DNA of 64,000 bases. Origin: a virus. The notes beneath the pieces are model-generated. The model had not been told where the DNA came from. It worked only from the letters and a program-made list of their open reading frames with translations, and ran no database searches. Every line of letters begins with the position of its first letter. Positions within the stretch are counted from its first letter, which is position 1. Location of the stretch: positions 125,901 through 189,900 of IMG/VR virus record IMGVR_UViG_3300044970_001522; one strand, written 5' to 3'. The translations under genes were made by a program, and so were the position numbers. Of this stretch, positions 17,426 through 26,656 are shown piece after piece.

Positions 17426-17450
17426 GTTAGGTAGTTAACCACTTACAGAA

Positions 17451-17831
17451 ATGAGTCACTGGGGATCCTTCTCACCGGAAGCTTACAGAGCTTACAAGTA
17501 CGGGGTTGAAAACCCCAGCAACTTCATGGGAGTTGCTCCAGCATTTGAGAAAGAGCCAGGGAGGGACCCTGACACCTTCTTTATGGGTGAGGACGACGAG
17601 GATGACTACGACTCCGACTCTGAATACGAAGACGCTGCCGAAGACGACAGGGAAGTCGAACCGAACGGCAGCATGGCCATTTCTCAGTTGCGATCTATGA
17701 GGGACAATATTGAAACTATACTGGAACTGGTTGGGCCTTACACGAATCTGAGTCCGTGGATGGCGGCAAAGTTGGCTGAGGCTGAGAACAGCATGACTTC
17801 GGTTGCCGATGCGTTGCAATACGAAGATTGA
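17451..17831 (+). CDS. Small acidic protein, 126 aa
   Basis: The N-terminus MSHWGSFSPEAYRAYK resembles the start of the next protein (MWGSFDNSSYASFREA) and the GSFS-EAL-AYEAL start of the tagged proteins near 60 kb. A central run of about 35 residues is almost all Asp and Glu. The C-terminal 60 residues look helical. No function recognised. The shared start suggests membership in a wider set of small phage proteins that use one N-terminal helix. Confidence 0.6.
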   Translation: MSHWGSFSPEAYRAYKYGVENPSNFMGVAPAFEKEPGRDPDTFFMGEDDEDDYDSDSEYEDAAEDDREVEPNGSMAISQLRSMRDNIETILELVGPYTNLSPWMAAKLAEAENSMTSVADALQYED

Positions 17832-17835
17832 GACA

Positions 17836-18177
17836 ATGTGGGGATCCTTTGACAATTCATCCTACGCTTCTTTTCGAGAGGCTGCACTGGAAAAGTATGC
17901 AGAACAGATAGATAAAAGCTCTCTTGACTGTAACGACCCTCGTGCCACTCCCGGACACCCTACAAAGTCGCACATTGTGAAAGCTTGTTACCCCGGTGCC
18001 CCTAAAGGAGGAAAGTTGCTACGATTTGGGCAACAGGGGGTGAAAGGGTCGCCGAAAAAGGAGGGAGAGTCAGAGTCGTACAAGGCTAGACGGCAGTCAT
18101 TTAAAGCGAGGCATGCTGCTAATATTGCGAAGGGGAAGTCTTCTGGTAGTTATTGGGCCAATTTGGAAAAATGGTAA
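17836..18177 (+). CDS. Small basic phage protein, DUF6321-like
   Basis: I took ATG 17836, four bases after the previous stop. The C-terminus has SYKARRQSFKARHAANIAKGK followed by SYWAN and KW, a pattern I associate with small phage proteins of the DUF6321 type. The family is uncharacterised; the basic, aromatic tail suggests nucleic-acid contact. The N-terminal WGSF start resembles the preceding protein. It ends a short pair transcribed from the 17419 motif. Confidence 0.6.
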   Translation: MWGSFDNSSYASFREAALEKYAEQIDKSSLDCNDPRATPGHPTKSHIVKACYPGAPKGGKLLRFGQQGVKGSPKKEGESESYKARRQSFKARHAANIAKGKSSGSYWANLEKW

Positions 18178-18278
18178 GTTAAACTAAAGAATTTTCCCTG
18201 GACACTTTGGGGGGAATGTAGTTTCTGTAGAGGTGATCCAATGCGACAAAGTTACCGTCAACCCTGTAATGTGGCGCA

Positions 18279-18285
18279 GGGTAAA
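18279..18285 (+). promoter_or_regulatory. GGGTAAA motif, candidate late promoter
   Basis: Motif 29 bases before ATG 18308, continuing as ACAACTTAG. A CCAAGGGA stretch just before the ATG may bind the ribosome. The rest of the gap 18178-18278 shows nothing recognisable. Confidence 0.65.
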
Positions 18286-18307
18286 ACAACTTAGTTGAGC
18301 CAAGGGA

Positions 18308-18805
18308 ATGACAGGAGACTTTAGCGTACCCAACGTAGATCACCTCACAGAAGGAGTGCATTACCATGTTGTAGACTGGGACTTTGCGGCGTGTGAATCC
18401 GATGAGAAGATGGTATTCGGTTTATGTAGAAAAGTCGGGGGAACCGGGGACAAAGACTTCGACTCATCGAAAAGAAGCAAGCAAGAAGAGCAGCTAAGCA
18501 ACGAAGCTCAGAAACAAGGTGCCGGGGCGTCAACAAAAGAGCAAGCGTCCGCAGCCAATAAAAAGGCTTTTACGGTTGAGGGGAAGAAGTTCGGCTGGGC
18601 CATCAAGGGCGGTAAACCGGTAATTGTAGCCTGGGGATCTGTTGCAGGAGAGGCGAAGGTGCCATCCGCAAAGCAGCCATCCCAGCCACAATCCCCCGCA
18701 GTGCAAACAAACAGGATTGAAGGGCTTAAGAAAGCCTTAGCGAGTCAAACCACTGAGAGTGGGCGCCAGGCCATACAGAATCAAATTCGTCAGCTTGGCG
18801 GCTAG
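18308..18805 (+). CDS. Small protein with degenerate Cys tag, 165 aa
   Basis: Residues about 25-45 read WDFAACESDEKMVFGLCRKVG. This resembles the tag DFTRCV...YGTAGQCRKG of other proteins here, with the two Cys closer together. A low-complexity Gln/Ala/Ser region follows, then a small compact stretch (KKFGWAIKGGKPVIVAWG) and a helical tail. I suspect a diverged member of the tagged set. The payload function is unknown. Confidence 0.55.
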   Translation: MTGDFSVPNVDHLTEGVHYHVVDWDFAACESDEKMVFGLCRKVGGTGDKDFDSSKRSKQEEQLSNEAQKQGAGASTKEQASAANKKAFTVEGKKFGWAIKGGKPVIVAWGSVAGEAKVPSAKQPSQPQSPAVQTNRIEGLKKALASQTTESGRQAIQNQIRQLGG

Positions 18806-18820
18806 ACCCACAGTAGTGAA

Positions 18821-18827
18821 GGGTAAA
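18821..18827 (+). promoter_or_regulatory. GGGTAAA motif, candidate late promoter
   Basis: Motif 48 bases before ATG 18869. A GAAGGGAA stretch precedes the ATG. Confidence 0.55.
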
Positions 18828-18868
18828 GTTATGTACAACAAGAATCTCTTTTCGCAAGAAGGGAACCC

Positions 18869-19303
18869 ATGAATCCTAACTTCCCTGAGAACGAACTTCG
18901 GCTTGAAGGTTTCTCCCACACTCCAACGGACTACTACCGAGGAACTGTGATGGAGCCCTCAGTTACATCTACACTCCGCCCCAGCTTCGGGGAGTACGGC
19001 GCTATGGGCGAGCGGCACGAAGCGATATCGAAAGCAATTGCTGACTTGGGCTTTGCCATGAAACTCTCTCGACAGCGTGGAGCGTTTCAAGAACTTCAAA
19101 GGCAGATGGCTGCGACAAAGAAACTTGTGAAAGAGCGCGAGGCAATTGACGGCAAAATGGCAACGCTTGACCTGGCTCGAAAGAACACTGACGACCACAA
19201 TATCGCTGCCGGTATGGAGACTTCCTACTCAGAGCGGATTGACTCTGTGAGTACCCGTATTAGCCGTCTTCAAGAGCTGCTATCCAACTTTAGCGACTTT
19301 TAG
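18869..19303 (+). CDS. Coiled-coil protein, 144 aa, unknown
   Basis: After about 45 residues without clear structure, the protein is a long charged helix with heptad-like Leu/Ile/Met spacing to the end. It ends in NFSDF. No enzymatic motif is present. A structural or scaffolding role is plausible from the composition and from the late-type motif upstream. Confidence 0.6.
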   Translation: MNPNFPENELRLEGFSHTPTDYYRGTVMEPSVTSTLRPSFGEYGAMGERHEAISKAIADLGFAMKLSRQRGAFQELQRQMAATKKLVKEREAIDGKMATLDLARKNTDDHNIAAGMETSYSERIDSVSTRISRLQELLSNFSDF

Positions 19304-19380
19304 TCCTTATACTTGCCCTAAGGAAACCAACCGTTAAACGATAAGATGTACTCGCTTCCACAATTTTCTCAACGTCGGCC

Positions 19381-20367
19381 ATGAACGAACTCGACCACTG
19401 TTACCTCGAAGCCCTTTCTGAAGCACTGAGAGGTAACCTTAGAGAGGCTTTAGAACTCCGCAATGAAGCGGATGCGTTAGCATCCGAAGGTTTCTCCTTC
19501 TCTGAGGACTACGGGAGTAAATACCCATTCATTGAAGAGGCTGTGAACACTTTACTTGATTCGTACGAATTCACTCGATGCGTCCGAGCCGACGGCTCGG
19601 CCTATGGTACCCGAGGTAAGTGCAAGAAAGGCACAGAGGCTGGAGCGGCTGACCAGAGGGGTGTAGGTAAGAAGGGTTCCACGAAGGAAAGAAAGGTAGC
19701 ACGACTTTACGAAGCCCTTAAAGAAAAGAAACTTACGAGTAACGCGACCTGGCGATTAATGCGTCAGGTGCTTGACACTCCCGAGGTTAAAAGCCAGTTT
19801 TCAAGTCTAGAAAAGAAAGGCGACGTGGAAGGGGCGAGAGCCCTTTACTCCAAGATTGAAGCTGAAGCTGCGAAAAAAGCGAATGCAAAGGAAGGGAGAC
19901 TGGCCAAGGGCGACAGTAGGACACATGCCAGTGCGGACAGGGCTCGTGCGTCAGAGAAAGCAGAAAGCAGAAAGAGTCCGATGAAGTTAGGTAAAGAACA
20001 GCCACAGGCCGGGAAAGACATATCACCACGAAGAAGAAAAACTACGGCAGAGTATAAAGCAGTCGCGGTACAACTATTTAATCTCCATAAAAATGCCCGG
20101 AGAAAAGCGCGAGAAGCGGAACAAGAGCTAAAAAGTGTTGAAAAAGAAACCAAAGGCGACAATAGTCGTGAAGCGAGGCTAAAACGCTCTACTGCAGAGA
20201 AAGCTTTTATGAAGGCAGACTCTAACGAAGAAAGAGCTTTGAAGGCCGCAGTCAAAGCAAACTCGTCCTATGTGAAATTACACCGGAAGGACGAACTAGT
20301 CAAGATGAGTCCCCAACAAAAAGCCGCTGAAAAGGAGATTGATAAAATAATACAGGAACGTGGTTGA
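19381..20367 (+). CDS. Cys-motif tagged protein B, 328 aa
   Basis: The first 70 or so residues nearly repeat the gene at 5792, including the tag YEFTRCV-x7-YGTRGKCKKGTE with Cys 13 apart. The C-terminal 250 residues are unrelated: very Lys/Arg/Ala/Glu-rich, helical, with no catalytic motif. DNA over the first 205 bases is about nine-tenths identical to the other copy, so the N-terminal segment was recently copied. The gene is followed five bases later by the GKSC-tagged kinase-like gene. The payload looks like a nucleic-acid or protein-binding helical rod. Confidence 0.7.
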   Translation: MNELDHCYLEALSEALRGNLREALELRNEADALASEGFSFSEDYGSKYPFIEEAVNTLLDSYEFTRCVRADGSAYGTRGKCKKGTEAGAADQRGVGKKGSTKERKVARLYEALKEKKLTSNATWRLMRQVLDTPEVKSQFSSLEKKGDVEGARALYSKIEAEAAKKANAKEGRLAKGDSRTHASADRARASEKAESRKSPMKLGKEQPQAGKDISPRRRKTTAEYKAVAVQLFNLHKNARRKAREAEQELKSVEKETKGDNSREARLKRSTAEKAFMKADSNEERALKAAVKANSSYVKLHRKDELVKMSPQQKAAEKEIDKIIQERG

Positions 20368-20372
20368 GCCTA

Positions 20373-21635
20373 ATGAGACGCTGCACCAAGGGAAAGAGCT
20401 GTGGAGGTACCTGCATTAGCCGCGAGACTAAGTGCAGAGCCTCCTTGACCCATAAACTATCCCACCAAGTAGAAAACTTACAGGGGTCATTAGCAGGCAA
20501 AGTTGCTAAGAACGGCGAAACAAACCCGCTGGTCAAGGACCTTATTGAGGCGTTAGCGTCCAACTCAAAGGTCAGGGTAGGTAATGACTTCCCCTCGTTA
20601 AAGCGGGAGGCAGAGCGCCAGCTTGCTGAGCTGCGCAGTAAAGAGTATATGACGGACGAGGAAATAAATAGGGCCACGAAAGTTGAAAAGGCACTCTTTG
20701 ACACATGGGCCAAGCACACCAGGGCGGATCGCCCAGCTATTCAAGAACGTCAAAATGCACTCGAATTCGACTCCGAGTTTACACCAACCCTAAAGTTAGG
20801 GGGTAGCTACGACTGGAAACAGTCGTACGAATCAGGATCAAAGGGGTTAGGATCAGGTTTGTACGGAGCGGTAATTGCATCCAAACCACCCCCGTCAGTA
20901 GTCGTGAAAAGAGGGGAGGTGGGGGAAAATGAAGTGAGAATTCTTGAGAAATTAAGTGGAAAGGATATAACCCCCAAGCTAATCTCGGCTGAGATGAATA
21001 AGTCTGCTGAGTTCAACAACGCTGGGTACTACCCTGGAAGAATAGCAATGTCTCGTGTAAAGGGTAAGCCAGCCGAAGACTTTGACTCTTACGAAAGCCC
21101 AGTTGGAAACACAACTGTGGGTGACTCTTACTACGCTCTACGAAAGAAGCTCCATGAGCAAGGTGTTGCCCATAATGACGCCCACGTAGGAAACGTAATT
21201 ATCGATGACAAGGGAAAAGCCCGTTTTGTTGACTTCGGTGTTTCACAGGACGACCCTCGTGCCGCCCTCTCAGAGGCCATCGGAGTTTTGTCGGTGAGGT
21301 ACTTACTGCCCCCTGGTGCAATGCTCAGAAAGCCACTCAATGAAAACTCAGGGGATTATCAGGCACGAGACAACAAGCAGTTTTACTTGCCACCATCCGC
21401 TACAGTTACTCCGAAGGGAACTACCCCCCAAACGAACCTCGGGAAGATTATACGTAACCGAATCAAAGTTTACTCCGAGATGGAAAAGCTTGGTCTTAAC
21501 AAAGACGATATTGCTGAAGTGGTGACCCACAGTTTAGACCAACCGCTCAGCTCTTACAATAAAGGTGCCTGGGGTAAGATCAGCAAAGACGACGCTGCAA
21601 GGCTTATTTCCATACTTTACGAAGGGGTTAGTTAA
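20373..21635 (+). CDS. Protein kinase-like protein with GKSC tag
   Basis: Residues 1-18 carry CTKGKSCGGTCISRETKC, the Cys tag shared with the 15145 protein. A helical region follows and then a kinase-like fold: a Gly-rich loop around GLGSGLYGAV, VVVKRGE as the Lys strand, an EVRILEKL helix, the catalytic loop HNDAHVGN at 267-274 and VDFG at 286-289. These are the landmarks of eukaryotic-type or RIO/ABC1-like small kinases, and the key residues look intact. I chose ATG 20373 so that the Cys tag begins the protein. A 53-residue gene overlaps its stop, as happens again after the second kinase at 58427. I infer a virion-delivered or late effector kinase; the substrate is unknown. Confidence 0.7.
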   Translation: MRRCTKGKSCGGTCISRETKCRASLTHKLSHQVENLQGSLAGKVAKNGETNPLVKDLIEALASNSKVRVGNDFPSLKREAERQLAELRSKEYMTDEEINRATKVEKALFDTWAKHTRADRPAIQERQNALEFDSEFTPTLKLGGSYDWKQSYESGSKGLGSGLYGAVIASKPPPSVVVKRGEVGENEVRILEKLSGKDITPKLISAEMNKSAEFNNAGYYPGRIAMSRVKGKPAEDFDSYESPVGNTTVGDSYYALRKKLHEQGVAHNDAHVGNVIIDDKGKARFVDFGVSQDDPRAALSEAIGVLSVRYLLPPGAMLRKPLNENSGDYQARDNKQFYLPPSATVTPKGTTPQTNLGKIIRNRIKVYSEMEKLGLNKDDIAEVVTHSLDQPLSSYNKGAWGKISKDDAARLISILYEGVS

Positions 21636-21796
21636 TGGACAAAGACCAAAAGTACCTCGACCTCATGTCACTCTACAAAAGGGTAAGGAGAAACCCAAGC
21701 GAAAGAGATCGTGCTCGGGATATTTTAAACACAGCTATGAAACTTGGGAAACGCGGAGTAAGCCCTGAAGCAAAAGAGGCAGCGAGGTACATCTAA
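21635..21796 (+). CDS. Small kinase-partner protein, 53 aa
   Basis: The ATG overlaps the kinase stop in TAATG. The sequence (YLDLMSLYKRVRR and TAMKLGKRGVSPEA) matches, in spacing and key residues, the 57-residue protein after the second kinase at 59992 (YIALMSRYKERRG and AAMKLREKGDVSED). Two helices are likely. Retention of this pair after both kinases suggests a regulator, inhibitor, chaperone or substrate of the kinase. No known family recognised. Confidence 0.65.
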   Translation: MDKDQKYLDLMSLYKRVRRNPSERDRARDILNTAMKLGKRGVSPEAKEAARYI

Positions 21797-21798
21797 GG

Positions 21799-21805
21799 GG
21801 GTAAA
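21799..21805 (+). promoter_or_regulatory. GGGTAAA motif, candidate late promoter
   Basis: Motif 48 bases before ATG 21847 of the large fibre gene. Confidence 0.55.
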
Positions 21806-21846
21806 AGTAGGGGTGCCTCTGCACACAGTCTTAAGCTCTTTAGCAA

Positions 21847-24800
21847 ATGCCAGCCAAAGCCAAACGAATAGTTCTGAAGCGTTCTTCAATCGCCGGAAAG
21901 AGACCGAGTGCGTCTCACCTTCCGCCAGGCGAAGTGGGTCTAAACACAAACAGCGAAGAACCAGGGCTTTTCTTCTCAGTTACCGACGGTCAAGTAATTA
22001 AAGTTGGGCCCCCCTCAGTTCTACCCCTTCCTCCTACGAACCTCCCGGAAAAGGGTGAGTTGTGGTTCGACACCGAGGACGGCACACTCAATGTAGGGGA
22101 CGCAACGAGTCAGTGGCGCACGGTGTCCGCTCCTTTCCTCGGTGGTGGGGGGAGCATAGTGTTTGTTGCTCCCGAGTTTAAGTACTCTACTGACTCGCTC
22201 AGGAATGACGGCCAAGCCCTGCCGTTTCAGACTTTGTCCCGAGCAATACTTGAGCTTTCAAAGATATACATAAGCCGCGTTTTAGCTGGTTTCTCCACTT
22301 CGAACGAAAGCAATCGCTACACAATCCTCCTGTCTTCCTCCATAGTAACAGCCAACAATGGCCCCGGTGTTAGCCTCGACGATTTCACTGTAAATTTCTC
22401 GTCGGCAACCAACAAAGTTACAACGGCACAACTACAACAGTTTAACCCTTTAAGCGGTGGGATTATCGTCCCATTCGGTATATCCATCATCGGGCTCGAC
22501 TTGAAAAAGTGCGTGGTCTCCCCCGCATTTGTTCCGTCATATTTCAACCCGGCATTTCCTGCAGCTTACCAAGGAATTGACCAACCCCTCAGCTCAATTT
22601 TCAAGTGCGGCGGAAACGCTCTCGCCGAGTCGTTCTCCGTTGTTGACAAGTTGTCATCAAGAACGGTTATTTCAATCACAGAGGAAAATGGACTAGCGGT
22701 TTTCGCCTCCGAGAGATCACACGGACATTTCTTCAATGATGTGGTCTCCGTGAGCTTCGAGCCAACTGTTGACCAGAGCACCGGGACTTTCACTGCAGGG
22801 ACCTACTATGTTGTTCCCCTTGATACCTACCGTTTTCACCTATCTTTCGGATCTCAGACGGAGACCCCCGCTGCGGAGTACATCCCTTTCTCATCCTTAC
22901 CGACATTCAGCGACAAAACAACACCGAAGCTTCGGGTGGAAAACACTTTAAAGTCTGCCCACAGGTTAAAGGTGTTTGAAAACGCAACTCTGCTTGAGAT
23001 TGGGGAGTACTTTACGAAAGTTCAGAAAGCCTTTCCCGACTTCTTTGGTGGAAAAGTTACAAAGGGAATGTCTCTCGTAAATAGCGGAGACTACACAATC
23101 GTGGGCCCGGTTGGAACCTACCCCAACAACGAGGACTCAAACACTACGAGAAACTCATCTTTCTACGCAAAAGACATTGTACTCAGGTCTGACTATGGCA
23201 TGAACTGGGGAGACTTCGACGGGGAGACTGTTTCTGGATTTAAGTCAGTAATTGTAAACTCCTGCACAGCGGTATCGCTGCAGAACGATCCGTGTGTGTA
23301 CGAAATTTACACAACCCTCGTAAACCCGGCCACGAAGCTACCAGAGCAAAAGTGGTGGAACTTAACTGAGGCAAAGTTTCTGTCAACCCCTGTAGAGCTT
23401 CGCCCCTCTTCTCTATCAAATGTTCCAGAGAAAGATCAGCTTTCATTGTTAAACTCCACTCCCGTAAATAACATACGGTATTACTACAAGAGCCTCACAG
23501 AGCCAGGCGGCAAAAGCATAGGAATTGTAGACATCGAAAGGGACTTTCGACACTTCGGGTTCCGCGTCAGGAATGGGGCTCACGGTCAGTTTCAATCTGT
23601 GTACAGTATCGGCCCTGCAATTGGGGTCTGGGCGCTCAACGGCGGAACCTGCAGCCTAACAAATAGCACGACGAACTTTGGCTCGGTCGCGTTTAAGTCT
23701 GAGGGTTTCCTTGGAATCAACACAATCGGAGGTGCAAAACCGAACGGAAAAGGATTCGTTCTTGAAGGGGTTCAAAGGCCATTGGCCCTGCTTAAGTCTC
23801 AGGTAGAGAACCCAGACAATAAGAGAATACTTTCCCTTGGGGGAAAGATTAAGGCGATTTACATTGACCCCGAGGACCCGAACACGCAAATACTAGAGCT
23901 GAGCTCAGACTTTTCCCCGTGTCACTTACTTCCTTACTCCTTAGGGCCGGGGACAGCACTCTGGGTTGAAACTGAGTCCTGTACCTACCGTGGATTTTTC
24001 GCCACAGACGGCGGACCCACAGTTGTCACCGGGCTTGGCGACCCTGTAAACTTTGCCAAGATTCGCTTAAGGTCCTCGGATAGTACAATACCAAACGACG
24101 AGGGACTACTACCCATTCTCGGTGTTCCGTACATTCGTAGGTTCACTGACCCGAGACAAGACTTTGAGCGGTCGTACAGCTTATACGTGAGGAACACCCT
24201 TCCGAACGCTATCGCCCCCCAAGTTGGATCGGTACTAAGGTTAAACCAAACCAGCCAACAACAGGGTTCAATTTCGCTAAGACCGAATGTTCAATTTGAC
24301 CCAGGAATTCTAGGGGGTTGGGGAAGACTATTCACAGTTGATGCTACGGAGACAGGTGGACAAGGGTCTTCTCCACAGTTTAACTACGTCATTGGGGATA
24401 GCAACCAAGATCTAACTTACTATGTAGCAATCACCGCAACAGACTACAGTCGCCCATGGGGACAGGGGGCCGACTTCAATCTTCCTTCGGGTTCGTACAC
24501 GACATACAGAAACAGAAACTGGTACACAGCCGAGAATAACCTGTGGACCTGCGTGTATTACGGCGAGGCTTCAAGCTTTACGGACAGCTTCGGGCCTTTC
24601 TCTGTGGCCCCGATCGAGACCTGCTCGCCGTTCGTTGACACAAGTGTTCTGGAAAAACAAGAAAAAGTCTCAGAAACTTTTCAAGGTTCTTACGCAGTCG
24701 ACTCTTACCTGAGCACAGAAGGGTATGCAGATCAGACCTACTTTAGAGGGGCTACAGAACCCTACCCTACCTACTCTTCTCAGGATGTTTACGACGGAGA

Positions 24801-26619
24801 CGACAGCACAGAGAGTATGGGACTGTGCCTAAAGGACTTAGCGGATGGCGCAGTTACCTACACGGTCTCTACGTTGACCGAGGTGCAGCTGAAACAAGAC
24901 GCCACCTTGACTCCTCTACCAAAGAGGTACCGACCCTCAATAGTGGAGTTTTCCGTATTATCCTCAGTTGAAATCGAGAACCCGCGTCAAACTGCGTCAG
25001 TAATTCAACTGAGCTCTTCTTCAGGAGTTGAATACATTCGAGTAATAAGCTTGAACGGAACAGTTGTTCGAGGACTACGCCTAACTTACGAGAATAGCTA
25101 TTACCCCACGACACTTCCGGGAAACAACTGGCCGCAGCAAACCACAGTAACAGTGTGTAGCGCAAATCCCCTGCCTCAACCCGAGCTATACGACCCGGAC
25201 TGGATCAGCACCAAGAGAGCAATTTACCGTTTTTTCGAAGTCATGGGGTACTCAAAAGGCGTTCTAAAACCACTTTTAACCCCGAAGTACTGGGGCGAAC
25301 GGCTGATGTCAATTTCATCCCTTTCTGGGAATCTACCGACAAACGGCTACTCTCTTACTGTGGACAAGTGGCCTCTAGAGTTTAATCAACCTTCAGTAAT
25401 AACTGCAAACACTCACACGTGGGCTTACGCAGGCTACTACAACTACTCTCGTGGACTTCCTGAGTTTCAGAGCAATGACTTCACTCGAAAACTGGCTACC
25501 GACTACCAAGCCACAACCACCTGGAGCGGAAGACTCACTGTGATGGGAGTGAACGATAAGGGGGAAATTGTTCAGTTTGGTCCACAGCGTCAGGCACTAA
25601 CAGCGAACTTCTACGAGTATTCTACTCCGACAAATAACCCTAGCAACCAACAAATCTACGAAGAGCAACCATATGTTGAGTTTCCTTCACAAGTTGTTGT
25701 ATACTCTGCCGACGATATTTCACCTGAGTTCAACGGGTCACGTTCAACCTTCGACTTAACTCGTAGTGGCTTAGCGATACCACCAGATCAGCTGTCCGCA
25801 GAGTCTTTATTCGTAACCCTTGGGGCTTCCGTTCAAAAACCGGGTGTAAACTACTCACTGGTTGGAAATAGGATTCAGTTCGCAACGTCCCCTGCCGCAG
25901 GTTTGTCCTGCAATATTCGAGTTGTAACTAGTGTTGACTCAAGCCGCACTTTGACTATCGCGTCTTTGAGCTTTACTGAACCCTGTGACGGCGCAAGAAC
26001 AAACTTCACGGCCACAATACCCGGCGACCCGAACTCATTGTCCTCCTTGGAAATAACTGCCAATAATACATTTGTCTTTTTGGGGGGAGTGCTTCAAGTT
26101 CCTCTATCTGCTGTAAACCCTTCTTCACCTTTCTCATACTCCGTGGAAAGGATGTCTCCGACAACTGTCCAGTTTACCTTCACAGGGGTTCCCCCTGAGG
26201 GGAGCACCATTGATGTAAGGTCTGTCTGCTCTGGCCCATATTGGTCCCTCCGGTCCACTTTCCCGGTCGAAGTTTACTCTTTGGATGATATCAGTAGTGA
26301 GTTTAACGGGGCTAAGACTTCTTTCACGCTTAGGTACGGCGGAAAGAGAGTGGACGCGTTGACAGTGAATGACGGAAACCTTCTACTGAGCTTGGGTGGC
26401 GCGGTTCAGCTACCTCGTGTTTCATACACAATAGAAAACTCGGTCCTAACCTTCTTAGATCCTGCTGACGCACCACAACCCGGAACCATCGTAAACCTAC
26501 GAGTCATAGCTAACGCTGAGTTTATCTTCTGTCCTAGCCAAGGCAAGTACGGGAGTAGTTTCTTAAGATGGGGTCCGGGAATCGTGCTATCCGTAGCAAA
26601 CGAGATCGGGGCGTTATGA
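21847..26619 (+). CDS. Very large tail fibre/appendage protein, 1590 aa
   Basis: The first 100 or so residues match the adaptor start of two smaller fibre proteins here: a helix-poor start, GEVGLNTNSEEPGLFFSVTDG, then KGELWFDTEDGTLNV. That module probably attaches the fibre to the baseplate. A region with LPFQTLSRAILE resembles the pectate-lyase-like appendage proteins of marine myophages. Long Ser/Thr/Asn/Gly-rich beta sequence follows. Two C-terminal units repeat the pattern VYS-x-DDIS-x-EFNG, near residues 1280 and 1475. It is probably a trimeric receptor-contacting appendage. Confidence 0.75.
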   Translation: MPAKAKRIVLKRSSIAGKRPSASHLPPGEVGLNTNSEEPGLFFSVTDGQVIKVGPPSVLPLPPTNLPEKGELWFDTEDGTLNVGDATSQWRTVSAPFLGGGGSIVFVAPEFKYSTDSLRNDGQALPFQTLSRAILELSKIYISRVLAGFSTSNESNRYTILLSSSIVTANNGPGVSLDDFTVNFSSATNKVTTAQLQQFNPLSGGIIVPFGISIIGLDLKKCVVSPAFVPSYFNPAFPAAYQGIDQPLSSIFKCGGNALAESFSVVDKLSSRTVISITEENGLAVFASERSHGHFFNDVVSVSFEPTVDQSTGTFTAGTYYVVPLDTYRFHLSFGSQTETPAAEYIPFSSLPTFSDKTTPKLRVENTLKSAHRLKVFENATLLEIGEYFTKVQKAFPDFFGGKVTKGMSLVNSGDYTIVGPVGTYPNNEDSNTTRNSSFYAKDIVLRSDYGMNWGDFDGETVSGFKSVIVNSCTAVSLQNDPCVYEIYTTLVNPATKLPEQKWWNLTEAKFLSTPVELRPSSLSNVPEKDQLSLLNSTPVNNIRYYYKSLTEPGGKSIGIVDIERDFRHFGFRVRNGAHGQFQSVYSIGPAIGVWALNGGTCSLTNSTTNFGSVAFKSEGFLGINTIGGAKPNGKGFVLEGVQRPLALLKSQVENPDNKRILSLGGKIKAIYIDPEDPNTQILELSSDFSPCHLLPYSLGPGTALWVETESCTYRGFFATDGGPTVVTGLGDPVNFAKIRLRSSDSTIPNDEGLLPILGVPYIRRFTDPRQDFERSYSLYVRNTLPNAIAPQVGSVLRLNQTSQQQGSISLRPNVQFDPGILGGWGRLFTVDATETGGQGSSPQFNYVIGDSNQDLTYYVAITATDYSRPWGQGADFNLPSGSYTTYRNRNWYTAENNLWTCVYYGEASSFTDSFGPFSVAPIETCSPFVDTSVLEKQEKVSETFQGSYAVDSYLSTEGYADQTYFRGATEPYPTYSSQDVYDGDDSTESMGLCLKDLADGAVTYTVSTLTEVQLKQDATLTPLPKRYRPSIVEFSVLSSVEIENPRQTASVIQLSSSSGVEYIRVISLNGTVVRGLRLTYENSYYPTTLPGNNWPQQTTVTVCSANPLPQPELYDPDWISTKRAIYRFFEVMGYSKGVLKPLLTPKYWGERLMSISSLSGNLPTNGYSLTVDKWPLEFNQPSVITANTHTWAYAGYYNYSRGLPEFQSNDFTRKLATDYQATTTWSGRLTVMGVNDKGEIVQFGPQRQALTANFYEYSTPTNNPSNQQIYEEQPYVEFPSQVVVYSADDISPEFNGSRSTFDLTRSGLAIPPDQLSAESLFVTLGASVQKPGVNYSLVGNRIQFATSPAAGLSCNIRVVTSVDSSRTLTIASLSFTEPCDGARTNFTATIPGDPNSLSSLEITANNTFVFLGGVLQVPLSAVNPSSPFSYSVERMSPTTVQFTFTGVPPEGSTIDVRSVCSGPYWSLRSTFPVEVYSLDDISSEFNGAKTSFTLRYGGKRVDALTVNDGNLLLSLGGAVQLPRVSYTIENSVLTFLDPADAPQPGTIVNLRVIANAEFIFCPSQGKYGSSFLRWGPGIVLSVANEIGAL

Positions 26620-26622
26620 CTA

Positions 26623-26629
26623 GGGTAAA
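26623..26629 (+). promoter_or_regulatory. GGGTAAA motif, candidate late promoter
   Basis: Motif 34 bases before GTG 26657. Confidence 0.6.
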
Positions 26630-26656
26630 ACTGCTTATATGTGTTAGTTCTGAACA

